Shown here in pieces: positions 16,644 through 24,790 of a stretch of DNA of 27,121 bases. The stretch spans positions 1 through 27,121 of the forward strand of contig JAGACY010000174.1 in NCBI GenBank assembly GCA_017613855.1, given 5' to 3'. A program made the translations under genes and the position numbers. Every line of letters begins with the position of its first letter. The stretch's first letter is position 1. This DNA comes from Pseudomonadota bacterium (lineage in GTDB: Bacteria > Myxococcota > Bradymonadia > UBA4248). The notes below the pieces were generated by a model that worked only from the letters and a program-made list of their open reading frames with translations, was not told where the DNA came from and made no database searches.

Positions 16644-17906
16644 ATGTTGAATTCTTCCAATAATTCAAAGTTCAAGAATCTCGATGAACTCAAAGCCCGT
16701 ATGGCTGCCAAAAATAGTGGCGGCGGTGGCGGATTCGGCGGCGGCTTCAGTGGTAAAGTACCCAAGCAGTCCAAAGAAATCATCATCCAGGATGAAGAAA
16801 AAGGCCCGGGAAAAATGTTCGACTTCGATATGGATCAGGTCGATAAATCCCTCATGCCGCCCAAAGATAATACGAAACCCATTATGGTTTGTTTCGTTGG
16901 CGTCATTTGCCTCGTTTTCGGATGCTTCATCGGATGGTGCTGGCAAGGCGTTCTCGCCGATCGCGCGAGCGTCAATGAACGTATCGAAGTCGCAAAGACT
17001 GTCGAAGGTCACGTTCAGCCCAAAATCGATGCCTTCCAGACGTTTGCTCAGGTTTGGAAACAGCGCAGCGAATCCCTGGGTGCCGGCGTTCTTGAGTATA
17101 ATCACGACTTCTATGAGAATGTTATTAAGACTTATAAAAGCAAAAATTTCATTCTCGATGTCAGCTCCGATCTGCCTAAAAACACCATCACCATGGCCAG
17201 CAACTCCGCTCAGAATCCTCTGAGCGACCTCCGAGGTTTCGGTGCCGGTACCACACTCCTCGGCGCGCTCCTCGATTCACATATCCAGCAGACCGACGCT
17301 GATATGGATGAAATTCAAACCCTGCTCGGTCAAAGCAGCGCTACCGACAGACACATCGTCTATGCACTCAAAGTCGATGCCGCTCAGCTCCTTACCCTCA
17401 CCGAACTCGGTTCCGACCGCTTCCTCAAAGCCTTTACCTGTACTCAGGTTTATCAGGTTAAACGCGCAATCACCGACGATGTCGAGGCCAGCAAAGTTTT
17501 CCAGCAGATGATCGATTCCGGTAAGATTCCCGCCGATCAAGTCAAAGCCAGAACTTATTCCGAAGAAGAAGACGTTCAAAAGAAAAAGGCTAAAGAAAAA
17601 GCTGCCAAGGCTGCCAAAGCCGGCAAGAAAGTTGACGAAGTTGCTGAAATCACAACTGATCCTAACCTCGTTCTGCCCAAACGACTCATCTATGAGATCG
17701 TCGATAAATCCGGCGCTTCACAAAATGTTTTCGCCGATGAAGTCATTCTCATCGGACGTGACAAACTCTTTGCCGAAAGTGCAAACGCCCTTGAACGTTA
17801 TCGTAAACGTATGATTCAGATTCTGGCCATCCTCGGCGAAATCGAAAAAACGACCGACGGACTCCAAAACAGACTCCACATCATCGCGACCGAAGAACCT
17901 CTATAA
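16644..17906 (+). CDS. Bitopic membrane protein of unknown family, paralogue 2
   Basis: 420 aa. The cytoplasmic N-terminus has a Gly-rich patch (27-36). One transmembrane helix (about 80-101, with several Cys and Trp) precedes the periplasmic domain. Shared blocks with paralogue 1 are KNFILDVSSDL, AQNPLSDLRGFGAGTTLL, LLDSHIQQTDADMDEI, ITDDVEAS and FADEVILIGRDKLFAESANALERY. It differs by a Lys/Ala-rich insertion (about 305-335: KKKAKEKAAKAAKAGKK). It has the same unusual leader as paralogue 1, with AGGAGG 2 bases before ATG and 5 before TTG. It carries its own promoter and terminator. The family is not recognised. Confidence 0.85.
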   Translation: MLNSSNNSKFKNLDELKARMAAKNSGGGGGFGGGFSGKVPKQSKEIIIQDEEKGPGKMFDFDMDQVDKSLMPPKDNTKPIMVCFVGVICLVFGCFIGWCWQGVLADRASVNERIEVAKTVEGHVQPKIDAFQTFAQVWKQRSESLGAGVLEYNHDFYENVIKTYKSKNFILDVSSDLPKNTITMASNSAQNPLSDLRGFGAGTTLLGALLDSHIQQTDADMDEIQTLLGQSSATDRHIVYALKVDAAQLLTLTELGSDRFLKAFTCTQVYQVKRAITDDVEASKVFQQMIDSGKIPADQVKARTYSEEEDVQKKKAKEKAAKAAKAGKKVDEVAEITTDPNLVLPKRLIYEIVDKSGASQNVFADEVILIGRDKLFAESANALERYRKRMIQILAILGEIEKTTDGLQNRLHIIATEEPL

Positions 17907-17914
17907 TTCATCTT

Positions 17915-17941
17915 AAGCCTCTGGAAACAGAGGCTTTTTTA
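17915..17941 (+). terminator. Rho-independent terminator of paralogue 2
   Basis: AGCCTCTG-GAAA-CAGAGGCT forms a perfect 8-bp stem with a GNRA tetraloop, followed by seven T, starting just after the stop at 17906. Confidence 0.9.
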
Positions 17942-18003
17942 TTGCCTCTTTCTTTGTAGAGTGTGGCCGGGTTATTTCGCTGCGCTCAATACACCACGGC
18001 CTT

Positions 18004-18033
18004 CGACGCTATTGCATACGCGTCGGATTTTTT
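18004..18033 (+). repeat. REP-like palindrome, form A, with T-run
   Basis: CGACGC-TATTGCATA-CGCGTCG (18004-18025) is followed by GATTTTTTG, so this copy could also act as a second rightward terminator after paralogue 2. Confidence 0.55.
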
Positions 18034-18063
18034 GTTTGCCATTGCTTACTGACGGCCATTGTT

Positions 18064-18603
18064 ATGCGTATTCAGCTCTCTGCTCTCATCTTTTTAGCGC
18101 TTGCCGCCATGTCTCCCGCACTCGCATCCGCGCACCCGGATTCCCACGAGATTATTCAAAAAATCGCGCTCGAAGAACTTGCCAATTCAAATGCGAAACT
18201 TCCCGTTGCATTCAAACTGCCCAAAACATGGAAATCCCATCCTCAGAACGAAAATATCCTGAACTTCTGGGTACCCTACCACAACGGCGTCATGGGACAC
18301 ATCGAAAAAAGAGACACACCCATGTCCTGGAGCGATTCACTCTCGTTTCTCTCCGATTATTATAAAACCAAATTCAAACAGGATTCGAATGAAACCTTCC
18401 AGTTGGAATCGGGCATTCAGGGACAAAAAGGTACGATTTCCGGTCCCATCGGTGGCGAAGAATACAGGCTCTTTGTGTGTGTCGCCAAATTGCCGGATAA
18501 CACGGTAATACTCTATTATGCATCCGCCCCGATCCTTTGGTTCCAGGCCTATGCGCCCTTGTTTAACGATATTCTCAATTCATTCCAAATGCCCGCGAAT
18601 TAA
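18064..18603 (+). CDS. Secreted protein of unknown function, 179 aa
   Basis: The protein starts with a clean Sec signal peptide (MRIQLSALIFLALAAMSP..., cleavage after ASA near residue 23). The mature part of about 156 residues alternates beta strands and ends in a helix (YAPLFNDILNSFQM). The pattern FKLPKTWKSH...SLSFLSDYYKTKF...ILYYASAP resembles small periplasmic proteins of the PsbP/DUF1795-like alpha-beta type, but no family can be claimed. No good Shine-Dalgarno precedes the ATG, and the only upstream start candidates would break the signal peptide. It lies between a palindrome and a heptamer array, with no operon partner. Confidence 0.75.
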   Translation: MRIQLSALIFLALAAMSPALASAHPDSHEIIQKIALEELANSNAKLPVAFKLPKTWKSHPQNENILNFWVPYHNGVMGHIEKRDTPMSWSDSLSFLSDYYKTKFKQDSNETFQLESGIQGQKGTISGPIGGEEYRLFVCVAKLPDNTVILYYASAPILWFQAYAPLFNDILNSFQMPAN

Positions 18604-18742
18604 TTTTAATTCGCAATGCGAGTTTTAATTCAATTTTGAATTCCGTATTAAAAAACAATTCCTAATTTCGCATTCATACTTCCGCATTCAGAACGCTATT
18701 CTCCCTTAGCTTCAGACTTTTTCCTGTAGTTTTGCAAATTCA

Positions 18743-18813
18743 ATTACGCATTACGCATTACGAATTACGCATTAGAAAATAATTCCGCATTCCGCATTCC
18801 GAATTCCGAATTA
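18743..18813. repeat. Heptanucleotide tandem array
   Basis: Four units of ATTACGM (18743-18770) are followed by ATTAGAAAATA and four units of ATTCCGM (18782-18809). The seven-base period and ATT-CG core are shared by both blocks, which differ at the fourth base. Confidence 0.8.
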
Positions 18814-18850
18814 TCAAGCGACGCGTATGCCATCAGCATAGCGCCGCTGC

Positions 18851-18887
18851 GCCGGGCGTATTTGGGGCAAAGCCCCAAATAGCCGGC
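18851..18887 (-). repeat. REP-like palindrome, form B
   Basis: GCCGGGCGTATTTGGGGC pairs with GCCCCAAATAGCCGGC around AAA. A weaker related hairpin (GGCGTATGAAATAGCC) follows at about 18896-18911. Confidence 0.65.
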
Positions 18888-18918
18888 GCGCCGTCGGCGT
18901 ATGAAATAGCCGCGGCCC

Positions 18919-19383
18919 CTACCATCCAAACGGCTCACGCATACAGTACGCATTGGGAAAATACCGAATTCTCGGTATCTTTTTTCTGGGTACAATCAGC
19001 GCCGCAATATCACACCGATAGACGGCTCTGAGTCTTGCATGAGCTCCAATCCACTGTCGGATCGTTGCGGACAATTTGCGTTGTTTTGCAGCTGTGACAT
19101 TGAGTTCTGGTGATAGTCCTTGTGCATTCGAACGCGATTTGACCTCGACAAAAACGACAGTCGGATAGCCTTTCAAATCTGCATGCATCTTATAGGCAAT
19201 AATATCGACTTCTCCGCGCGATGTCTCATAATTCCTCGCGAGGATTCTCCAACCGCGATTTTTTAAATAAAAAATAACCAAATTTTCTGCACTGCGTCCT
19301 ACCCGTCTCGAGGCTGTGATGATTTGGTAATGCGGTGTCCAGAATTGCTTATGATGTAAGTGTTTGTCGGTTTGGCGATTCAT
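18919..19383 (-). CDS. yraN: YraN/UPF0102 family nuclease-like protein
   Basis: 154 aa from the ATG at 19383, chosen for GGAGG 7 bases upstream. The family signature is complete: GRSAENLVIFYLKNRGWRIL (29-48), ARNY (49-52), RGEVDII (56-62) and VVFVEVKSR (76-84). This is the Holliday-junction-resolvase-like PD-(D/E)xK fold, with Glu58/Asp60 and Glu80-Val-Lys82 as candidate metal-site residues. About 25 extra N-terminal residues precede the usual start of the domain. The cellular role of YraN is not settled. It is normally housekeeping, often near rnhB or rsmI; here it abuts a DnaA-box region and lies downstream of the helicase gene. Confidence 0.85.
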   Translation of the reverse strand: MNRQTDKHLHHKQFWTPHYQIITASRRVGRSAENLVIFYLKNRGWRILARNYETSRGEVDIIAYKMHADLKGYPTVVFVEVKSRSNAQGLSPELNVTAAKQRKLSATIRQWIGAHARLRAVYRCDIAALIVPRKKIPRIRYFPNAYCMREPFGW

Positions 19384-19395
19384 ATTATTCCTCCT

Positions 19396-19596
19396 TTGTC
19401 CACAAGTTATCCACAGGATGGGCACATCACTTGGGCAAAACCGGGCGAGTCAAGCAGAAAAAGTCTTTTGTGAGAAAATAAATAATTTCCTTAAAATACA
19501 AGGGTTTGCAAAATGTGATTCAATTTTATTCTTGACAGGGTTTTCGGCAATCAATCCACATGATTCACATTCATCCTGTGGATAAGTTGTGCATAA
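19396..19596. other. Candidate replication origin: mirrored pairs of DnaA boxes
   Basis: Left side: TTGTCCACA (19396-19404), two bases, then the perfect box TTATCCACA (19407-19415). Right side, reversed: TGTGGATAA (19577-19585, perfect), two bases, then TGTGCATAA (19588-19596). The arms 19401-19420 and 19572-19591 form a 20-bp inverted repeat with 19 matches. The AT-rich stretch between them (about 19465-19530) could serve as an unwinding element. A further relaxed box, CAATCCACA, lies at 19552-19560. dnaA and dnaN are not in the window, so an origin is inferred from the boxes alone. Confidence 0.55.
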
Positions 19597-19618
19597 TTTG
19601 TGGGTTGATATACTTTTG

Positions 19619-21556
19619 CTAGGGCAAAATCCGAATATGTAAGCAGGAAATACCTTGGGACTCCCAAATGGGCGAAGTTTGTTCAAAAGTTCGAATAGCA
19701 TTCCCTTCATGTACCATCTGGGGAAACATGGCTGCTGTATAAATGCGCCGCACAAAACTGCGCATCATGACTGAATTGGCCTGCGTTTTCTTAAGATGAT
19801 GCCACATCTCCGCATATTGTTTCTTCATGGATGCAATATTGCACGAAAATGCCGATTCGACTGTTTGAGATGTGACAATGACTTTGGAATTATCCGGAAT
19901 GTCTGAGAGCGCAATGGGAACCCATCTCCCCTGTGTCTTGCCCCATAAATGCGGTATGCCCAATGCACGACAAATGATCATCTCATCCATTTCAAGCGTC
20001 ATATTGCGTGTTTTCCAGGTGTTCTGAAGTTCTTCGCGCGACTTCATCTGCGATTCAAAATGCGTTTGATACATCTCTATCTCATCACTTTGATCGATCG
20101 TTCTAAAAGTCATGATTCTAATATGATGATGGATTTGCCCCTTTCGCATGAGGCGTCCGTTTCTCTGTTGGATCAATGCAGGATTCCATGGCAAATCAAA
20201 GTGAACCAGCACAGATGCTTTTTGAAAATTTTGTCCGCAGGAAAATGCATCCGTACAAATCAATATACGGGCTGTTTTTTGCCCGGTTCTGTCCCACCAC
20301 TCAGGTATGTTCCCGTCGGGATTGAACATCGACATGAGTAAATTGGCATCAATCTCGTAATTGTTTAACCGAGCAGTTCCCGAAGTGAGCACCCCAACTC
20401 GTCCCAATACCGAAAGAGACTTCTCCAAAATGCGCGCAGTGTCACAGTATTGTGTAAAAATGACAATTTGCTCATCCTCATCCACGGTTCGAATCCACGC
20501 CAGGAGACGAAGGATTTTTTCATCCGGCTCATGCCTGCAAATCCATTCCAATTCGTGAACAGCAGATCCGATTTGTTCCTGAATATCATCGAGTTGAAAA
20601 TGCATCGCCTGCAATTCTACCGAGTCATTCCCCAATGGCAGACATAGCTGCCGCCCCTCTATGCCCATCATTTTATAAAAGGCTTTCCGCGTCATCAGGC
20701 ATCGTTCCGGATTGAGCGCACATATTTTGTAGAATCTCGCAATTTTTTTTAGGCTGTATAAGCAGGATTCCCGATGACTAAACAGACGGTGCATCAGCAA
20801 ATTCCGTATGAGCTGCAATTCCACGGCCCCATTCGATGTTTGAACCAGCCACGGGATATTCTGAATCTGTTCGATTAACCTTTGAATTTTCTGTTTATGA
20901 GGGCTGATCGCATACACAATTTCATGATTGTGACAACCATACTGCCCCTCAGGCAAAAGCCTCAAAACCTGCGTCTGCGGCCGAATAGCATTGGCAAAAC
21001 TCCTCAGCCACGCATTATCCTTGATGCAGTCGGGAAAACCGCACAATGACATGAGTGCCCTTAAGTCAGCCCAGGACAGGCAAACCGGCGTTGCCGTAAT
21101 CAAACAAATCCGATGACAAGCAGTCCATGTACGCAGATGGCGATGCCGCAGCGTTGCAGGATTTTTTAGCAAATGTGCTTCATCCAGGATCCATAGGCTG
21201 TCCGGCGCCTGCGGACATGTAATTCTGTCAAGGCTCACCAACTGATACGAATAGAGAGAGACAACAACACCAAATTTTCCCAATACACGCTGCCAGTGCT
21301 CCAGCAAATGCGCAGGCGCAACAACGACAATCTGGACATCCGGATTAGTTTGCGCGTACCAGGCGGCAAGCGCGGATGCGACAAATGTTTTTCCCGTCCC
21401 GGTGGCTTCATCCAAAAGAACTGCCCGATGGTTGCTTAAAATCTCGCAGCATGCCTGCAGCGTCCTTTGCTGAGGTACCGTCAGCAATTCCAATATTTCA
21501 GTCCCAACGGGAGGAGGGATTTCACAATCTTCAAGATATTGTCTGATGCAGTCCAT
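19619..21556 (-). CDS. SNF2-type (superfamily 2) helicase/ATPase of a methyltransferase-helicase module
   Basis: 645 aa. Walker A is ATGTGKT (51-57) and Walker B is DEAH (125-128), with TATP as motif III (154-157). In the C-terminal lobe, ILICTDAFSCGQNF (431-444) is followed by LPWNPALIQQRNGRLMRKGQ (455-474, motif VI). This is the SNF2 arrangement and all ATPase motifs look intact. There is no nuclease motif. An insert of about 130 residues (260-390) separates the lobes. The Shine-Dalgarno GAGGTG overlaps the stop codon of the methyltransferase gene 8 bases upstream, so the two are translationally coupled. DISARM class 1 pairs a SNF2-like DrmD with the adenine methylase DrmMI, which this recalls, but drmA, drmB and drmC are absent. 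Confidence 0.85.
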   Translation of the reverse strand: MDCIRQYLEDCEIPPPVGTEILELLTVPQQRTLQACCEILSNHRAVLLDEATGTGKTFVASALAAWYAQTNPDVQIVVVAPAHLLEHWQRVLGKFGVVVSLYSYQLVSLDRITCPQAPDSLWILDEAHLLKNPATLRHRHLRTWTACHRICLITATPVCLSWADLRALMSLCGFPDCIKDNAWLRSFANAIRPQTQVLRLLPEGQYGCHNHEIVYAISPHKQKIQRLIEQIQNIPWLVQTSNGAVELQLIRNLLMHRLFSHRESCLYSLKKIARFYKICALNPERCLMTRKAFYKMMGIEGRQLCLPLGNDSVELQAMHFQLDDIQEQIGSAVHELEWICRHEPDEKILRLLAWIRTVDEDEQIVIFTQYCDTARILEKSLSVLGRVGVLTSGTARLNNYEIDANLLMSMFNPDGNIPEWWDRTGQKTARILICTDAFSCGQNFQKASVLVHFDLPWNPALIQQRNGRLMRKGQIHHHIRIMTFRTIDQSDEIEMYQTHFESQMKSREELQNTWKTRNMTLEMDEMIICRALGIPHLWGKTQGRWVPIALSDIPDNSKVIVTSQTVESAFSCNIASMKKQYAEMWHHLKKTQANSVMMRSFVRRIYTAAMFPQMVHEGNAIRTFEQTSPIWESQGISCLHIRILP

Positions 21557-21564
21557 CGCTCACC

Positions 21565-24531
21565 TCATGCACACCGAAGATGGACGGATGCCATGCATTT
21601 TTCGACCAGATCATCAATCTGCCGCGTCATAACATTGCACTCTGACCTCATGGAATGACACTGCTTAGAAAGCTCTATGATTTCCTTTGTTTCTTCTGAT
21701 TGTGGGTCTTCCCCAAAGCACCAGGGCAGCGCCTCAATGACCCAGGCAAAAAATCTTCTGTAATTATTTTGGGCATGCTCCGCACGGCTACTACAGAATT
21801 CGCGCGCAAATGCAGAATTCAGATAGGCTGCCAGGAGATATCCGAGATCGCTCGACCGAACGGCAATGTAATAAACGGTATTCAGAGGAATGATGCCCGG
21901 TTCATCCACAAAACACGCTTCAATTCTGGGAGCGATATCGCGCCATACGACTTTCGAAAAGGCTAAATGATGCGATACACCAAACAAAGCATGGCAGCAC
22001 TTGCGGCCAAGCCCCTTTCGTAATTGCAAAATCTCACGGTTTTGCTCAAACCATCGCCCCGCATGGGGCGGCAATCGCCCTATTACCTCCATTCCTCGCT
22101 CGAACGCATGGGTAAATATAATTTCCCTTTCCGGATGATACCCATACGCACGAATATCAGCCCCTCTCAGCGTCGGATGGACCAGTGCCCGCTCGATCTC
22201 AATCGAATGCTGACAATTTTTCATCCTCGCATGCACCATCTCACCTGCGGATATCGTTTCAACAGGAATAAAAATGTCGTTCGCACCAGTGCAAACCCCT
22301 CTTTTCACTGTGAAAAAGTCGCCGATCGTACACTTAGACACAGATGGATTCTTTAAAATGAGAGTCGAAACAGGCTGCTGTTTTTCCTTTTGAGAAACAA
22401 ATATCGGCTGTATTTCAGTTCTGCACAAAATCAAAGTCGTCGGATATGCCGCAGCCGCAAAGGTATTGCATTTCGAATGAGACAAATCCTGAATGGACAT
22501 AATGACTGCATGCGAAGCAATGTGATTTCTGAAACTTTCGTACGATGGAGCATTGAATAATTTGTTGGGAACAATCATCGCAATCAGCCCATCGCGCCGG
22601 GCACAGCGAATCGCTTTTTCGATAAAAAGAGCACTGATATCCGATGATTGTGCTTTCGTCCCGCGTATGGGAATGGCAGTCTGATAGAGCGCACGAAGCG
22701 CATTTTGAGCAGAGTCGGGCATAGTATGCAGTGAAAACCATGGTGGATTGCCCAAAACCATATCAAAACCGCCCTGTTCAAGAATGTCTCCAAAATGAAT
22801 TTCAAAACTGAATCCCGGAACAAGCCCGAACTCGAGATAATTCTTCAGTTTTTCTTTTTGAGCTTCGATTGCCTCCAGATGCTGCCTGTCTCTGACCGAA
22901 ATCTGAGCTTTTCCAAACAAAGCCCCCTGCACACATCGGTATTGCCGGCATGCATCCTCACACTGCACGATCATCTGCGACATCATTTGCGCGCTCATTT
23001 GCTGCAGATTCTGCTCGATCCGCCTGGCGAGTATTTTCTTTGTTGGCCCCGTCGAAAGACGATAACGGTGCTTAAGGTGGCTGAGTTCCTGAATACATGG
23101 CAAATCGCGCTTGGGAACGCCCAGTATTTTGGCCAGCTGACCACATTCGACAAGAGCATCGCCGCACTGAATGTTGACATCGAGATTCGGAAGCGAAGGG
23201 ATTTCCTCAGTCTTATCAAAATAATGCATCAGTTCCAGCCAGAGCCGCAGTTCACAGATCTGCCTTGCAGCCGGCACAATATCCACGCCGTACAAATTCC
23301 TCGATAAAATCTGTCTCGCCAGACTCCCGGCAGATTCCGCTGTAGAATAGCGGTTTTGCAATCCCGTTCGTATCCGATGCAAAAGGCTGAGCGCGCACTG
23401 CAAAAATGAACCACTCCCCGCAGCCGGATCGAGAATCGATATTTTCGAGAGCTGTTCTTCAATTTTTTGCGCTGCATCCGGCGCAATCTCACCAAATTCA
23501 TCCCGCAGGCATATCCCGTCGATCTGCGCCTCAGACAATGCCGTTTCCCGTCGAAACCATTGCCGAAAGACATCCAGCACGACCTTCCTCGCCATGGGGA
23601 TCGGAGTATAATAAGAACCGGTCGCATTCCGATTATCCTTGCGCATGAGCGTCTCAAAAACATGACCGAGCATGAGCGGATCGAGCGTCAAAGAATGGTT
23701 CGACTGCGAATGATGTGTGGTCAGAGCATAGCGCCCAAACAATTCCCCGAAAATTTCAATCCAAATTTCATTGGGAGCCGTCAAACGCGGAGACATCAAT
23801 TCCTGCATCCCCGGCGTGAACAAACCACCATTTAAAAACGGGATTTTTCCGAATTTCCGGACGCGTTGGGTACGTCTGTGCGGAGCCCGATTGAGCGTTT
23901 CAAAAAACAGCGGCTGCAAGAAATCACAATAGATCGAGCCACCGTCATCACAGCATTTGCGCGCCTCCGCAATCAAAAAATCCGATCGATTATCCAAAAT
24001 CCCGCGCGCCGCAAGAAATGCCGTAAAAAACAACCTCAAAAGGGTATCCAAAGCAAGCTGATGCCGGATTTCCTGCGTATCATCGGTAAGATTCTCCCAG
24101 TTTTGAGCGAGTTTTTGACAATAATGCTTAAATGAAGCCACAAATTTCTGTTCCAGACGGCGTTTGCCAAATTTTCGGTCGAGCTCAAACGCAAATTCCA
24201 GATAGGTTGGCAAATCACCAAGTTCAGCCAGTTCCTCATTATTTTCCCATGCCACATCTTTGGCCACAATGGGCGAGGCATCAAAAACCGACTGTGCATA
24301 AATATCGATAACACATTTACCCGGATATTCGATGATCACAACCGAATCCGGGTGTGCATGCAGAAAACGCTGAATCTGACACGTCCCAGGCGCAGCTTCG
24401 GCACCAAAAACATAAACCTCCATACACGCCCCAACGGCCTTAAACACGTTGACGGGATTGTTTTCTGCTGCATCACAAATGCTGGCATGCCATGCATTGC
24501 GGACAAAATCGACGAGGCCCTTGTTTTCCAT
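21565..24531 (-). CDS. Eco57I-type N6-adenine DNA methyltransferase with C-terminal target-recognition region
   Basis: 988 aa. The N-terminal 230 residues are mostly helical and not recognised. The rest carries signatures of large Eco57I/PglX/DrmM-type methylases: PFLNGGLF (231-238), GSYYTP (305-310, motif X), DPAAGSGSFL (368-377, AdoMet-binding motif I) and NPPW (595-598, catalytic motif IV for adenine N6). The region after about 740 (FFTVKRGVCTGANDIFI, LRGADIRAYG, YLLAAYLNSAFAREF) looks like a TaqI-C/type I-like target-recognition domain. I see no PD-(D/E)xK nuclease motif, so cleavage, if any, must come from elsewhere. It is the first gene of a two-gene operon. A -10-like TATAAG (24564-24569) lies upstream, with a poorly spaced TTGTCA (24584-24589). 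Confidence 0.9.
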   Translation of the reverse strand: MENKGLVDFVRNAWHASICDAAENNPVNVFKAVGACMEVYVFGAEAAPGTCQIQRFLHAHPDSVVIIEYPGKCVIDIYAQSVFDASPIVAKDVAWENNEELAELGDLPTYLEFAFELDRKFGKRRLEQKFVASFKHYCQKLAQNWENLTDDTQEIRHQLALDTLLRLFFTAFLAARGILDNRSDFLIAEARKCCDDGGSIYCDFLQPLFFETLNRAPHRRTQRVRKFGKIPFLNGGLFTPGMQELMSPRLTAPNEIWIEIFGELFGRYALTTHHSQSNHSLTLDPLMLGHVFETLMRKDNRNATGSYYTPIPMARKVVLDVFRQWFRRETALSEAQIDGICLRDEFGEIAPDAAQKIEEQLSKISILDPAAGSGSFLQCALSLLHRIRTGLQNRYSTAESAGSLARQILSRNLYGVDIVPAARQICELRLWLELMHYFDKTEEIPSLPNLDVNIQCGDALVECGQLAKILGVPKRDLPCIQELSHLKHRYRLSTGPTKKILARRIEQNLQQMSAQMMSQMIVQCEDACRQYRCVQGALFGKAQISVRDRQHLEAIEAQKEKLKNYLEFGLVPGFSFEIHFGDILEQGGFDMVLGNPPWFSLHTMPDSAQNALRALYQTAIPIRGTKAQSSDISALFIEKAIRCARRDGLIAMIVPNKLFNAPSYESFRNHIASHAVIMSIQDLSHSKCNTFAAAAYPTTLILCRTEIQPIFVSQKEKQQPVSTLILKNPSVSKCTIGDFFTVKRGVCTGANDIFIPVETISAGEMVHARMKNCQHSIEIERALVHPTLRGADIRAYGYHPEREIIFTHAFERGMEVIGRLPPHAGRWFEQNREILQLRKGLGRKCCHALFGVSHHLAFSKVVWRDIAPRIEACFVDEPGIIPLNTVYYIAVRSSDLGYLLAAYLNSAFAREFCSSRAEHAQNNYRRFFAWVIEALPWCFGEDPQSEETKEIIELSKQCHSMRSECNVMTRQIDDLVEKCMASVHLRCA

Positions 24532-24648
24532 GGTTTATTCTCCCTGATGTGTTTTGTGCTTGCCTTATAATATGGGCAATTTTTGACAAAATCGGCCAAA
24601 AAAAATGCATCAGGGATTTTTTTTTATTTGCCGGGCTTTTCGGCTTTG

Positions 24649-24699
24649 CCTCAATACGCCCGGCTGCGGCCGCTATTGCTGAGGGCAATACGCGTCCGC
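24649..24699 (+). repeat. REP-like palindrome, form A
   Basis: CCGCTATTGC (24670-24679) pairs with GCAATACGCG (24685-24694) around a short loop. An outer alternative pairs CCTCAATACG (24649-24658) with the CGCTATTG...GAGG stretch. It lies between the methyltransferase promoter region and the next gene's terminator. Confidence 0.55.
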
Positions 24700-24746
24700 C
24701 TCCTTCTGTTGCTCACGACTCACAGTTCATTAGCCTGGAACAAATC

Positions 24747-24772
24747 AAAAAAAACGCCCCAAATCGGGGCGT
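24747..24772 (-). terminator. Rho-independent terminator of the SAM methyltransferase gene
   Basis: On the minus strand ACGCCCC-GATTT-GGGGCGT forms a perfect 7-bp stem followed by seven or more T. It lies 19 bases past the stop at 24791. Confidence 0.9.
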
Positions 24773-24790
24773 CTTCTCATAGCATAACAA

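Larger units (their letters stand above)
18604..18918. other. Repeat-rich intergenic spacer
   Basis: Between the convergent secreted-protein and yraN genes there is no coding sequence. It consists of AT-rich ATTYCG-like text, a heptanucleotide array (18743-18813) and palindromes (18851-18915). Confidence 0.6.

Noticed and set aside
20480..20500. tRNA T-arm-like GGTTCGAATCC
   Set aside because: It lies inside the helicase coding sequence and no cloverleaf can be built around it.
19619..24531. Full BREX or DISARM system
   Set aside because: No brxA/B/C, pglZ, drmA, drmB or drmC genes are present; only the methylase and helicase are seen.
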